Source: Pseudoruegeria sp. HB172150 | GTDB taxonomy: Bacteria > Pseudomonadota > Alphaproteobacteria > Rhodobacterales > Rhodobacteraceae | Assembly (NCBI RefSeq): GCF_013184805.1 | Contig: NZ_JAATNG010000003.1 | Location: 248,001 to 312,000, forward strand | Length of the DNA stretch: 64,000 nt | Direction of reading: 5' to 3' | Part shown: in pieces, positions 11,476 to 20,286 of the stretch | How the letters are laid out: every line of letters begins with the position of its first letter | Position numbering within the stretch: the stretch's first letter is position 1 | Translations under genes and position numbers: made by a program | Notes under the pieces: model-generated | Told to the model about the DNA's origin: nothing | The model's database searches: none | What the model saw: the letters and a program-made list of their open reading frames with translations, nothing else

Positions 11476-13041
11476 ATGTTCCATTCCCGTGCGGCGGTCC
11501 TCGCCGCACTTTTCTTGTTGGCGGTCTGCACAGTTGCCCGCGCCGAGGACGTGACGCTGACCTCGCGGGATGGTTCTGTGGAGATCACCGGGAACCTTCT
11601 GGGATATGACGGCGAATTCTACCGTGTGGACACCGTCTATGGCGTGCTGACGGTGGACGGGTCCGGGGTGATCTGTGACGGACCCGGCTGCCCCGACCTG
11701 ACGGCCTTCGTGGCGCAGTTCACCTTTTCCGGGGCGCGGACCATGGGCGAGGTACTGTTGCCGCTGCTGGTGGAAAGCTTCGCCGCACGGTCGGGCTATG
11801 CCGTGGAACGGCGGCTGATCGACGATACACACTTCACCTACATCCTCACCGACGAAGCCACCGGCGCGAAGGCGGCGGAGATCGGGTTCCGGGTAACCTC
11901 GACCGCCGAAGGTTTCGCCGACCTCTTGGCCAACGAGGCTGACCTTGTGCTGTCGACGCGGCCAGTCCTGCCGCAGGAGGCAGAGCGCGCGCATGACGCC
12001 GGGATCGGAGACCTGACCGATCCGCGCAGAAGCCTGATCCTGGCGCTGGACGCGATGGCGGTGATCGTGTCGCCGGAGTCGCAGTTGACCGGGCTGACGC
12101 TGGACCAGATCGCGCGGATCTTCGCGGGCGAAATCGGAAACTGGTCGGAACTGGGCGGGCCGGATGCGCCGATTGCGCTGCATCTGCGCTCCAGGCAATC
12201 GGGGATCGCCCAGGCTTTTGCCTCTGCGCTGCAAGATATGGCGGGACTTGCACCCGCCGACAGCGTGATCCGCCACGACAGCAACGGAGGGCTGGCCGAC
12301 GCGGTTGCGTCGGACCCGCTTGCGATCGGCATTTCGCCTTATTCAGAGACTGGAAATGCGCGGGTGCTGGCAGTTGAAGGTTCCTGCGGAATGGTCTCGG
12401 AGCTCGACGATCTGACGCTGAAGACAGAAGATTACCCGCTGCCGCTGCCGCTTTTCGTCTACACCCCGGCGCGGCGTCTTCCGCTGCTGGCGCGGGAATT
12501 CCTCAAATTCGCCCGTTCGCCCGCCGCGCAGTCCGTTGTGGCACGGGCCGGGTTCGTGGACTTGCGGCTGCTGAAGGTTCCGGTGGCGGAGCAGGGGTTG
12601 CGCCTTGCCGGTGCCATTGCCGAAGCGGGCGGCGAGGTGACGCTTGATGAACTGCAGCGCATGGTGACGGCGATGGACGGGACGGAGCGTCTGACCCTGT
12701 CGTTCCGCTTTGAACCGGGCGGCACGCGGCTGGACGCGCCGTCACGCTCGAACGTGGAGATCCTGGCAGAGCAGATCGAGGCCGGGGCGTTCGACGACCG
12801 GCCATTGGTTTTCGTCGGGTTTTCCGACGGGGTCGGCGCGGCAGAGGCGAATGCCCGGCTTGCCCGCCGCCGCGCGGTCGCAGTACGTGACGCGGTTCTG
12901 AAGGCGGCGCCAACGGCGGATCGAAGCCGGCTGAACGTGTCTGTCGAAGCGTTCGGCGAGGCGATGCCGATGGCCTGCGACGAGGATGCCTGGGGCCGAG
13001 AGATCAACCGGCGCGTCGAGGTCTGGGCCGCTCAGAGATAG
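11476..13041 (+). CDS. Periplasmic substrate-binding domain fused to OmpA-like domain
   Basis: 521 residues. A signal peptide (residues 1-23, ending VARA) is followed by a short beta-rich segment with a possible disulfide (CDGPGC). A PstS-like type II periplasmic binding domain covers ~65-360: EADLVLSTRPV, DAMAVIVSPE, LTLDQIARIFAGEIGNWSEL and SRQSGIAQAF resemble phosphate-binding proteins. The last ~120 residues form an OmpA-like peptidoglycan-binding domain (SFRFEPGGTRL, VGFSDGVGAAEANARLARRR). The combination suggests a cell-wall-anchored periplasmic ligand binder. No transporter genes adjoin it, so the ligand is unknown. Its 3' end overlaps radC by 10 nt, convergently. Confidence 0.82.
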   Translation: MFHSRAAVLAALFLLAVCTVARAEDVTLTSRDGSVEITGNLLGYDGEFYRVDTVYGVLTVDGSGVICDGPGCPDLTAFVAQFTFSGARTMGEVLLPLLVESFAARSGYAVERRLIDDTHFTYILTDEATGAKAAEIGFRVTSTAEGFADLLANEADLVLSTRPVLPQEAERAHDAGIGDLTDPRRSLILALDAMAVIVSPESQLTGLTLDQIARIFAGEIGNWSELGGPDAPIALHLRSRQSGIAQAFASALQDMAGLAPADSVIRHDSNGGLADAVASDPLAIGISPYSETGNARVLAVEGSCGMVSELDDLTLKTEDYPLPLPLFVYTPARRLPLLAREFLKFARSPAAQSVVARAGFVDLRLLKVPVAEQGLRLAGAIAEAGGEVTLDELQRMVTAMDGTERLTLSFRFEPGGTRLDAPSRSNVEILAEQIEAGAFDDRPLVFVGFSDGVGAAEANARLARRRAVAVRDAVLKAAPTADRSRLNVSVEAFGEAMPMACDEDAWGREINRRVEVWAAQR

Positions 13042-13796
13042 CCTTGGGCGCGAAAGCTGAGTTCCGTGGATTTGCCGATGATCAGGTGGTCGTGCAGCGT
13101 AACGTCGACCGCGCGAAGGGCGTCTTCGATTTTCTGGGTCATCGCAATATCAGCGTCGGACGGCGTCGGATCGCCGGACGGGTGGTTGTGCACCAGGATC
13201 AGAGCCGAGGCATTGAGTTCCAGCGCGCGTTTCGCCACCTCGCGCGGGTAGACGGGAACGTGGCTGACAGTGCCCTTCGCCAGTTCCTCGTCTGCGATCA
13301 GCACATTCTTCCGGTCGAGAAACAGGATGCGGAACTGCTCGATCTCGCGATGGGCCATAGCGGTATGGCAATATTCGATCAGCGCGTTCCAGCTTGAGAC
13401 CACGGGCCTTTGGAGGATCTTTGACCGGGCGAGGCGGTGCGCGGCCGCTTCGACGATCTTCAGTTCCTGCACCACCGCGTCGCCCACGCCCTGCACCGTC
13501 GCCAGACGGGTGGCTGGGGCAGAGAGTACGCGGTTGAAGTCGCCGAAGTTTTCCAGCAGGCGGCGGGCCAGCGGCTTCACGTCCTGCCGCGGAATGGCGC
13601 GGAACAGGATCAGTTCCAGCAATTCGTAATCCGGTAGCGCGTTGGCCCCGCCCTGCATGAAGCGGTCGCGCAGGCGTTTGCGGTGATCCCGGATATAGGA
13701 GGGCAGGCGCGCGCCTTTGGCGAGGGCGTCAGTATGCCCCTCATCCGGATCGAGGGGGAAGAGGGGCAAAGACGCTTCGGACAGCTCGCGTACCAT
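13032..13796 (-). CDS. radC: RadC family JAB-domain protein
   Basis: 254 residues. An N-terminal helix-hairpin-helix region (residues ~40-110, GDFNRVLSAPATRLATVQGVG) precedes a JAB/JAMM metalloprotease-like domain. The metal motif HNHPSGDPTPSDAD holds the His-x-His and Asp ligands, and an upstream Glu is in place. RadC was named for a DNA-repair mutant, but that assignment in E. coli was withdrawn and the biochemical role remains unclear. The start at 13796 gives the usual N-terminus ending in the SYIRDHRKRLRDRF motif. Convergent with the OmpA-fusion gene and divergent from the short-chain dehydrogenase. Confidence 0.92.
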   Translation of the reverse strand: MVRELSEASLPLFPLDPDEGHTDALAKGARLPSYIRDHRKRLRDRFMQGGANALPDYELLELILFRAIPRQDVKPLARRLLENFGDFNRVLSAPATRLATVQGVGDAVVQELKIVEAAAHRLARSKILQRPVVSSWNALIEYCHTAMAHREIEQFRILFLDRKNVLIADEELAKGTVSHVPVYPREVAKRALELNASALILVHNHPSGDPTPSDADIAMTQKIEDALRAVDVTLHDHLIIGKSTELSFRAQGYL

Positions 13797-13961
13797 TGGG
13801 AAAGGTTAGGGTCACTTAGGTTAACAGGCCGTGAATCGAGGGGGACATTCCGTTTCCTGCGCATTGGCCCGGGATGGCCGATCAAGGCGCAGGAAACGGG
13901 TCGAGAGGTCGCCGCACCGCCGCCATGGTCCGCGCGTGAAACACGCGAAACGGAGTTCGAC

Positions 13962-14714
13962 ATGATCTTGGAAAACAAAACGGTCATCATCACCGGCGCC
14001 AGTTCCGGCATCGGTGCCGCCGCTGCCCGCCTGTTTGCGCGCGAAGGGGCCAATCTGGTACTCGGCGCCCGGCGGGCGGAACGGCTGGAAGTGCTGGTGG
14101 CGGAACTTTCGAGCAGCGGCGGCCGCGCCGAGTATCTGGCGGGCGATGTGCGCGACGAAAAATTCGCCAAGGCGTTGGTGGAATTGGCGCGCGCACAGTT
14201 CGGCGGGCTGGACGCGGCGTTCAACAATGCCGGGATGACGGGGCCGGCCGGACCGGTGCCCGAGATGGCGACAGAAGACTGGAACGCTGTCTTCGAAACC
14301 AACCTGACCAGTGCCTATTATGGGGCAAAATACCAGGTTCCGGCGCTGATCGAACGGGGCGGTGGGTCGATCGTGTTCACCTCTTCTTTCGTCGGTCAGA
14401 CGGTGGGGCTGCCGGGCATGGGCGCTTATGCGGCGTCGAAGGCGGGGCTCGTCGGGTTGGCTCAGGTCCTGGCGGCGGAGCACGGGGCGCAGGGCGTCCG
14501 GGCCAATACGCTGATGCCCGGCGGGACGATGACGGAGATGGCCGGCGACGATCCGGCGTTCCACGAATTCGTCCGGGGTCTGCATGCGCTGAAACGGATG
14601 GCGGAGCCGGAAGAGATTGCCGAGGCGGCGCTGTTCCTGGTGTCGGACCGGTCAAGCTTCGTCACCGGATCGGCGCTTTATGCCGATGGCGGAAACTCGA
14701 TCTGCAAGACATGA
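13962..14714 (+). CDS. Short-chain dehydrogenase/reductase (SDR)
   Basis: 250 residues, classical SDR size. Cofactor-binding TGASSGIG is at residues ~10-17, NNAG near 87, and the catalytic Ser and Tyr-x3-Lys (YAASK) near 152. The N-terminal region has Arg residues after the glycine motif (GARRAE), which hints at NADPH, but this is weak. The substrate cannot be told. The ATG at 13962 is chosen for its GGAG ribosome site and because the glycine motif begins just after it; the open frame upstream lacks SDR similarity. Its stop codon overlaps the T-tract of the dnaJ terminator on the other strand. Confidence 0.88.
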   Translation: MILENKTVIITGASSGIGAAAARLFAREGANLVLGARRAERLEVLVAELSSSGGRAEYLAGDVRDEKFAKALVELARAQFGGLDAAFNNAGMTGPAGPVPEMATEDWNAVFETNLTSAYYGAKYQVPALIERGGGSIVFTSSFVGQTVGLPGMGAYAASKAGLVGLAQVLAAEHGAQGVRANTLMPGGTMTEMAGDDPAFHEFVRGLHALKRMAEPEEIAEAALFLVSDRSSFVTGSALYADGGNSICKT

Positions 14715-14746
14715 AAAACCCCGCCGTGCGGATGCGTGGCGGGGCC
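14714..14746 (-). terminator. Intrinsic terminator after dnaJ
   Basis: On the minus strand: stem CCCCGCC (14744-14738) and GGCGGGG (14725-14719) around a 12-nt loop, followed by TTTTT (14718-14714). It lies 22 nt past the dnaJ stop. Confidence 0.85.
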
Positions 14747-14767
14747 ATATCAGTCTATGAAAAGGGC

Positions 14768-15907
14768 CTAGCCCTTCATCCCGTCCCAAAAGCTCTTCAC
14801 CTTCGAAAAGAAGGTGGAGGACTCGGGGTTGTTGTCCTCGCCCAGCTTCTCGAACTCTTTCAGAAGCTCTTTCTGGCGCGCAGTCAGGTTGACTGGCGTT
14901 TCCACCGCCAGCTCGATGAACATGTCGCCGTGAGCGCCGCCGCGCAGGGCCGGCATGCCCTTGGAGCGCAGGCGCATCTGGCGGCCGGACTGGCTTCCTG
15001 CCGGGATCTTCACCCGGCTGCGGCCACCGTCGATGGTCGGAACCTCGATATCGCCGCCGAGTGCTGCCGCGGTCATCGAGACGGGGACAAGGCAGAACAG
15101 GTTGGAGCCGTCACGCTGGAACAACGGGTGTTCTTCGACATCGATGAAGATGTAGAGATCGCCCGTCGGTCCGCCGCGCAGCCCGGCTTCGCCTTCTCCG
15201 GCCAGCCGGATACGGGTACCGGTTTCGACCCCGGCCGGAATGTTCACCGACAGAGAGCGGTCTTTTTCGACCCGGCCCGAACCGTGGCAGACGTGGCAGG
15301 GGTTCTTGATGATCTGGCCGATGCCGTTACAGGTCGGACAAGTGCGTTCGACCGTGAAGAATCCCTGCTGCGCGCGGACCTTGCCCATGCCGGAACAGGT
15401 CGGGCACACGGTGGGTTCCGCACCGCCCTCCGCCCCGGTGCCGTTACAGGTGGTGCAGGCAACCGAGGTCGGCACCTTGATCGTCTTCTGCAGGCCCCTG
15501 TAGGCATCCTCGAGCGTGACGCGCAGATTGTAGCGCAGGTCGGAGCCGCGCGTGGCGCGCTGCCGCCCGCCACCGCCACGGCCACCCATGAAGTCGCCGA
15601 ACAGGTCGTCGAACACATCGGAAAAGGCGCTGGCGAAATCCCCCTGGCCTTGCCCGGGGCGCGGACCGCCACCCATTCCGCCATCGAAGGCTGCATGGCC
15701 GAAACGGTCATAGGCCGCCTTCTTCTGCGGATCCTTCAGTGCATCGTATGCTTCGTTGACTTCCTTGAACTGCGATTCGGCATCCGGGTTGTCCGAGTTC
15801 CGGTCGGGGTGCAGTTCCTTGGCCTTCTTGCGATAGGCTTTCTTGAGTTCTTCCGCGGTCGCGCCCTTCTGGACCCCCAGAACCTCGTAATAGTCGCGCT
15901 TTGCCAT
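14768..15907 (-). CDS. dnaJ: Chaperone protein DnaJ
   Basis: 379 residues. DnaJ is the Hsp40 that delivers clients to DnaK and stimulates its ATPase. In order: J domain (residues 1-70, HPD in [10 protein letters not shown]), Gly/Phe-rich linker (~75-125, [11 protein letters not shown] and GGRGGGG), a zinc-finger region with four CxxCxGxG motifs ([32 protein letters not shown]), and the C-terminal substrate-binding domains. It lies 73 nt downstream of dnaK on the same strand and is closed by an intrinsic terminator, so it shares the heat-shock promoter upstream of dnaK. Confidence 0.98.
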   Translation of the reverse strand: MAKRDYYEVLGVQKGATAEELKKAYRKKAKELHPDRNSDNPDAESQFKEVNEAYDALKDPQKKAAYDRFGHAAFDGGMGGGPRPGQGQGDFASAFSDVFDDLFGDFMGGRGGGGRQRATRGSDLRYNLRVTLEDAYRGLQKTIKVPTSVACTTCNGTGAEGGAEPTVCPTCSGMGKVRAQQGFFTVERTCPTCNGIGQIIKNPCHVCHGSGRVEKDRSLSVNIPAGVETGTRIRLAGEGEAGLRGGPTGDLYIFIDVEEHPLFQRDGSNLFCLVPVSMTAAALGGDIEVPTIDGGRSRVKIPAGSQSGRQMRLRSKGMPALRGGAHGDMFIELAVETPVNLTARQKELLKEFEKLGEDNNPESSTFFSKVKSFWDGMKG

Positions 15908-15930
15908 TGGATCAGTGTCTCCTAACGCAA

Positions 15931-15961
15931 GGACCGGCCCCTACAGTGGCGAGGCCGGTCC
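15931..15961 (-). promoter_or_regulatory. Stable hairpin between dnaK and dnaJ
   Basis: Perfect 9-bp stem GGACCGGCC / GGCCGGTCC with a 13-nt loop, lying in the 73-nt dnaK-dnaJ gap without a T-tract. It could stabilise the dnaK part of the mRNA or attenuate read-through; this is inferred from structure only. Confidence 0.5.
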
Positions 15962-15980
15962 CAACGCATCTTGGCGGCGC

Positions 15981-17903
15981 TTACGAGGCGCGCTTGTTGT
16001 CGTCGAGGTCCTCGAAGTCGGCGTCGACGATGTCGTCATCGACACTGCGAGGCTCGTCATCGTCATCCGAACTGTCGTCGCCACCTTCGGCCTTGGCTTG
16101 CTCGGCCTTGTAAATGGCCTCGCCCAGCTTCATCGCGGCTTCGGTGACGTTCTGGATGCCGCCCTTGATCTTGCCGGCATCCTCGGTCTCGAGCTGTTCC
16201 TTCAGGTTCGCGATGGCAAGCTCGATCGCCTCGATCGTGGTCGGGTCGACCTTGTCGCCATGCTCTTCCATCGACTTCTCGGTCGAGTGGATGAGCGATT
16301 CGGCCTGGTTCTTGGCCTCGACCAGCTCCTTGCGCTCCTTGTCGGCCTCGGCATTCGCCTCGGCGTCCTTGACCATCGCTTCGATCTCGTCGTCCGACAG
16401 ACCGCCGGAGGCCTGGATGGTGATCTTCTGCTCCTTGTTGGTGCCCTTGTCCTTGGCAGCAACATGGACGATGCCGTTTGCGTCGATGTCGAAGGTCACC
16501 TCGATCTGCGGCATACCGCGCGGTGCAGGCGGGATGTCTTCGAGGTTGAACTGACCCAGAAGCTTGTTGTCCGCGGCCATTTCCCGTTCGCCCTGGAACA
16601 CGCGGATCGTCACCGCGTTCTGGTTGTCCTCGGCGGTCGAGAAGATCTGCGACTTCTTGGTCGGGATCGTCGTGTTGCGGTCGATCAGGCGGGTGAACAC
16701 GCCGCCCAGCGTCTCGATGCCCAGCGACAGCGGGGTCACGTCGAGAAGGACCACGTCCTTCACGTCGCCCTGCAGCACGCCGGCCTGGATGGCGGCGCCC
16801 ATGGCGACCACTTCGTCCGGGTTGACGCCCTTGTGCGGTTCCTTACCGAAGAAGCTGGTGACTTCCTGGATGACTTTCGGCATCCGCGTCATGCCGCCGA
16901 CCAGTACCACCTCGTCGATATCAGAGGTCGACAGGCCAGCGTCTTTCAGCGCGTCCTTACAGGGCTTGATCGACTTCTTGATCAGGTCGTTGACGAGGCT
17001 CTCCAGCTTGGCACGGGTCAGCTTCATGACCATGTGCAGCGGCGTGCCGTCCGAACCCATCGAGATGAAGGGCTGGTTGATCTCGGTCTGCGAAGAGGAG
17101 GAAAGCTCGATTTTCGCTTTCTCGGCCGCTTCCTTCAGACGCTGCAGCGCCATCTTGTCCTTGGTCAAGTCGACGCCGTGCTCTTTCTTGAACTCTTCGG
17201 CGAGGTAGTTGACGATCCGCATGTCGAAGTCTTCACCGCCAAGGAACGTGTCGCCGTTGGTGGATTTGACCTCGAACAGGCCGTCGTCGATTTCCAGGAT
17301 GGTGATGTCGAACGTACCACCGCCAAGGTCATAGACCGCGATGGTCTTGGATTCCTTCTTGTCGAGGCCATAGGCCAAGGCGGCCGCGGTCGGTTCGTTG
17401 ATGATCCGAAGCACCTCGAGACCGGCGATCTTGCCGGCGTCCTTCGTGGCCTGACGCTGGGCGTCGTTGAAATAGGCGGGGACGGTGATGACGGCTTGCG
17501 TCACGTCTTCGCCAAGATAGCTCTCGGCGGTTTCCTTCATCTTGCCCAGGATGAACGCAGAAATCTGCGACGGCGAATATTTCTCGCCCTTCACTTCGAC
17601 CCAGGCGTCACCATTGCCGCCGTCGACGATGTTGTAGGGAACGAGTTTCTTGTCCTTTTCCACCTCGGCGTCACCCAGGCGACGGCCGATCAGCCGTTTG
17701 ACGGCGAATACGGTGTTGGACGGGTTGGTGACGGCCTGCCGTTTGGCGGGCTGGCCGACAAGACGCTCGTCGTCGGTAAAACCGACGATGGACGGCGTGG
17801 TCCGTGCGCCCTCGGAGTTTTCAATCACGCGGGGCTGCGAGCCGTCCATGATGGCGACGCAGCTGTTGGTGGTTCCGAGGTCGATACCGATGACTTTAGC
17901 CAT
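15981..17903 (-). CDS. dnaK: Chaperone protein DnaK (Hsp70)
   Basis: 640 residues, normal length. The N-terminal ATPase domain starts [20 protein letters not shown] and contains [25 protein letters not shown] and the [13 protein letters not shown] motif. The substrate-binding domain follows ([14 protein letters not shown], with NTTIPTKKS), then an alpha-helical lid and an acidic tail containing [12 protein letters not shown]. DnaK folds nascent and heat-damaged proteins with DnaJ and GrpE in the cytoplasm. It is the first gene of a dnaK-dnaJ operon; a sequence matching the alphaproteobacterial sigma-32 consensus lies ~105-137 nt upstream of the start. Confidence 0.99.
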   Translation of the reverse strand: MAKVIGIDLGTTNSCVAIMDGSQPRVIENSEGARTTPSIVGFTDDERLVGQPAKRQAVTNPSNTVFAVKRLIGRRLGDAEVEKDKKLVPYNIVDGGNGDAWVEVKGEKYSPSQISAFILGKMKETAESYLGEDVTQAVITVPAYFNDAQRQATKDAGKIAGLEVLRIINEPTAAALAYGLDKKESKTIAVYDLGGGTFDITILEIDDGLFEVKSTNGDTFLGGEDFDMRIVNYLAEEFKKEHGVDLTKDKMALQRLKEAAEKAKIELSSSSQTEINQPFISMGSDGTPLHMVMKLTRAKLESLVNDLIKKSIKPCKDALKDAGLSTSDIDEVVLVGGMTRMPKVIQEVTSFFGKEPHKGVNPDEVVAMGAAIQAGVLQGDVKDVVLLDVTPLSLGIETLGGVFTRLIDRNTTIPTKKSQIFSTAEDNQNAVTIRVFQGEREMAADNKLLGQFNLEDIPPAPRGMPQIEVTFDIDANGIVHVAAKDKGTNKEQKITIQASGGLSDDEIEAMVKDAEANAEADKERKELVEAKNQAESLIHSTEKSMEEHGDKVDPTTIEAIELAIANLKEQLETEDAGKIKGGIQNVTEAAMKLGEAIYKAEQAKAEGGDDSSDDDDEPRSVDDDIVDADFEDLDDNKRAS

Positions 17904-18008
17904 GCTCTATATCCTCTCTTTGGCGATCTGGCGGGGCTCGGCCCTATGAGGCGCCTGGCCCCTATCCCATGGATGAGCGAAGGGGAAATGCCCTTCGCGG
18001 CTTCACGG

Positions 18009-18040
18009 GCTATATAGGGAGGGGCAAATTGGGCTGCAAG
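18009..18040 (-). promoter_or_regulatory. Probable sigma-32 (RpoH) heat-shock promoter of dnaK
   Basis: On the minus strand: -35 CTTG (18040-18037), an 18-nt spacer, and -10 CCTATATAGC (18018-18009). This matches the published alphaproteobacterial heat-shock consensus CTTG-N17/18-CyTATnTnnG except at the last base. It would give a leader of roughly 95-100 nt before dnaK. Confidence 0.7.
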
Positions 18041-18087
18041 CGAGTCTGGCTTTGAAAAATGACGCTTTCTGACAGATACGTGACAAT

Positions 18088-18696
18088 GTGACGGATGCGC
18101 CGCTGACTGTGCGGGGATTCCGGATCTACAAGGGTTTCCTCTACGGAAACACACAGGCTGCGATGGCAGCGGATATCCGCGCTGTGGCTGCGTCGGCCCC
18201 GTTGTTCTCGCCGATGACGCCCTACGGCAAGCCGATGTCGGTGCGGATGACATCCGCCGGGAAATACGGCTGGTTCGCGGACCGGCGCGGCTATCGCTAC
18301 GTGACGGAGCATCCCTTGGGCACGGAATGGCCGCCTATCCCGGACAGCGTGCTGTCGGTCTGGCGGGCGGTGACGGGGCTGGAGCGAATGCCGGATTGCT
18401 GCCTCGTCAATTTCTACGGGCCGAAGGCACGGATGGGTCTTCATCAGGACCGGGACGAGGCGGATTTCAGCTTTCCGGTAGTGTCGATATCGCTTGGCGA
18501 TGACGGGCTGTTCCGGATCGGTAGTCAGGAGCGCGGCGGGAAGACGGAGTCGGTCTGGCTGACATCCGGCGACGTGGTGGTCATGGGCGGCGAGGCACGG
18601 CTGACCTATCACGGGGTGGACAAGATCCGGCCCGGATCCTCAACCCTTTTGGAAGGCGAAGGCCGCCTGAACCTGACGCTGAGGGTGGTAGATTAA
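18088..18696 (+). CDS. alkB: AlkB-type alpha-ketoglutarate-dependent DNA repair dioxygenase
   Basis: 202 residues. AlkB oxidatively removes methyl lesions such as 1-methyladenine and 3-methylcytosine from DNA or RNA, using Fe(II) and 2-oxoglutarate. The iron ligands are seen as H-x-D in LHQDRDE and the distal His in LTYHGV. The C-terminal Arg for 2-oxoglutarate lies in NLTLRVV, and the NFYGPKARMGLHQD context is typical of AlkB. The start is GTG at 18088, a few bases after an AT-rich stretch. It is divergent from dnaK. No ada gene or other alkylation-repair gene lies nearby. Confidence 0.9.
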   Translation: MTDAPLTVRGFRIYKGFLYGNTQAAMAADIRAVAASAPLFSPMTPYGKPMSVRMTSAGKYGWFADRRGYRYVTEHPLGTEWPPIPDSVLSVWRAVTGLERMPDCCLVNFYGPKARMGLHQDRDEADFSFPVVSISLGDDGLFRIGSQERGGKTESVWLTSGDVVVMGGEARLTYHGVDKIRPGSSTLLEGEGRLNLTLRVVD

Positions 18697-18791
18697 TCCA
18701 CAGGCAACACAACCCCTTGTCCGCGGACACGCATTGGGTGTAGACGAGTCTTGGGGGCGTAGCTTGGGCAACTGCCAAGACGGGCTGAAGA

Positions 18792-19043
18792 ATGGCCATA
18801 CCCTCTAATCTCGAGACAGTACTGTCCAAGTTCCTGTTCGATACCTGTGTAAAGCATGGTTTCTGCCTTACCCATGACCGCAAGAGCCACCTTCTTGCGC
18901 AGCCGGGTTTCAACGCCACGACCTTCGTCAACCGGCTGATGCTGGCAGCCGGTATGTCGCCGACAGAGCGCGCCGAGCGGTTCGAGGCATTGCACAGCGA
19001 TCTGATCGCACGGCTGGCGCGAAGACAGGGCAACGTGGCATAG
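18792..19043 (+). CDS. Small hypothetical protein, 83 residues
   Basis: A predicted helical, soluble protein (AAGMSPTERAERFEALHSDLI). No domain was recognised and there is no signal peptide or membrane segment. It has one Cys (DTCVKHGF) and ordinary codon use. The ribosome site before the ATG at 18792 is weak (GAAG), and about 275 bases without a convincing gene follow it, so this is a moderate-confidence call. An antisense frame over the same bases was judged less likely. Confidence 0.5.
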   Translation: MAIPSNLETVLSKFLFDTCVKHGFCLTHDRKSHLLAQPGFNATTFVNRLMLAAGMSPTERAERFEALHSDLIARLARRQGNVA

Positions 19044-19318
19044 CGGAACCGCCCGCAGCTTGGGCTGCCGGCCTTGTTCCTGTTCTTTCATCTATGAAAG
19101 GCTGTCGTTGGAATCGGCGGCGCCGCCAATGGATAGATCCCGGGATTCCCCGATGCCCGGACACGCGCCAGCGCGCACCCGTTCCGTCTTTGGCCGTCCC
19201 TGCACCCAATGAAGAGGTGGTCTGAGGGACAGGATCATTCCGATACACGCTTGTCGCGCGGAAGCTTCGGCGCCGGGTATAGGCGGGCGCGGTTAGGGCG
19301 GCGTTAACCTTGCGTGCG

Positions 19319-20140
19319 CTACTTGCCGGCGCCCCAGCTTATCGAGGCGTGGCGGCGGGTGTAGAATTCGCCCATCATTCCGATCACGATCAGGGAAAGC
19401 GAGACGATCACGGGATACAGTACGCTGGAATAATGCGGGTTGTAGTTGATGAAGACGAAGCCCCGTGCCTGGTCGATGCAGTGGAACAGCGGGTTCCAGT
19501 CGAAGAAGGCGAGGATCGCCGTTGGCACATTGTTCGCCACGAACATCTTGCCGCTCGCGATCATGTTGGCGCGGGTATAGATCTGCGCGATGATGTTCAC
19601 CGCATTTGGCGCCCAGGGCTTCATCGCCAGCAGCACCAGCCCGATCGACAGGCCGGAGAACCAGGCCAGCAGGAACATCCCATAGGCCGCGGCCGGCCTG
19701 TCGATTTCTATTCGCTGAAAGCCGACATGGTAGACGAACAGCACCACGACGAGCGACAGCGTCTGGATATAGAGCGTTGCCAGTGCCGCCGAGGCGATGA
19801 CAATCGGGGTGTTCATCGGCCCGTGATGCATCATCGGCGAAGCCGGTCCCTCGGAACTGAGGATCGCGGTGACGGCCTTGTTGTGGGTCAGGAACAGGAA
19901 GATCCCTGACATGATGTAGAGCAGGAAATCACCCCTAAGCGCGCTGCCACGCAGGCCGAGAACGGCGAACATGACGTAGAAGACCGCGACTAGGATGACC
20001 GTCTGGAAAATGCTGAGCAAAAGACCCATCAGCGCGTTGCCGTGGGTCTTGCGCACATTGCGGACGGTAGCAAAAAAGATCAGCTCGACCGTGCTGAAAG
20101 CCGAGTGAAGCATCGACCGATTCGATGGCGGCTGAAACAT
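19319..20140 (-). CDS. ABC-2 type polysaccharide-export permease (KpsM/Wzm-like)
   Basis: 273 residues with about six hydrophobic segments, e.g. LLLSIFQTVILVAVFYVMFAV is too long to be anything but membrane-spanning. The layout matches ABC-2 permeases that export capsule or O-antigen polysaccharide across the inner membrane. The ATG at 20140 (MFQPPSNRSML) is preferred because of an AAAGG site 6 nt upstream; a longer frame to 20182 has none. The partner ATP-binding subunit (KpsT/Wzt) is not in the window. The gene is divergent from cysQ-kdsB, and kdsB supplies CMP-Kdo, the linker sugar in many capsule systems. Confidence 0.82.
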   Translation of the reverse strand: MFQPPSNRSMLHSAFSTVELIFFATVRNVRKTHGNALMGLLLSIFQTVILVAVFYVMFAVLGLRGSALRGDFLLYIMSGIFLFLTHNKAVTAILSSEGPASPMMHHGPMNTPIVIASAALATLYIQTLSLVVVLFVYHVGFQRIEIDRPAAAYGMFLLAWFSGLSIGLVLLAMKPWAPNAVNIIAQIYTRANMIASGKMFVANNVPTAILAFFDWNPLFHCIDQARGFVFINYNPHYSSVLYPVIVSLSLIVIGMMGEFYTRRHASISWGAGK

Positions 20141-20286
20141 TCCGGCCTTTCGACTGTCTGCCCGCGGATCGGTCCCCGTCATTTTTCGCGGGGATATGTT
20201 GCCGTTCCCTTATCGGGAAAGCATAAGAGGGGCCGAAACAACATTCAATCTCGCGCTGTGTGCCAGAGGCAGAGAAGGAGCATTCT

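Noticed and set aside
15931-15961. Terminator between dnaK and dnaJ
   Set aside because: The stem is strong but there is no T-tract on either strand and dnaJ depends on read-through, so it is listed as a regulatory hairpin instead.
15915-18017. 700-codon plus-strand frame opposite dnaK
   Set aside because: Antisense of dnaK; Asp/His/Val-rich composition typical of shadow frames.
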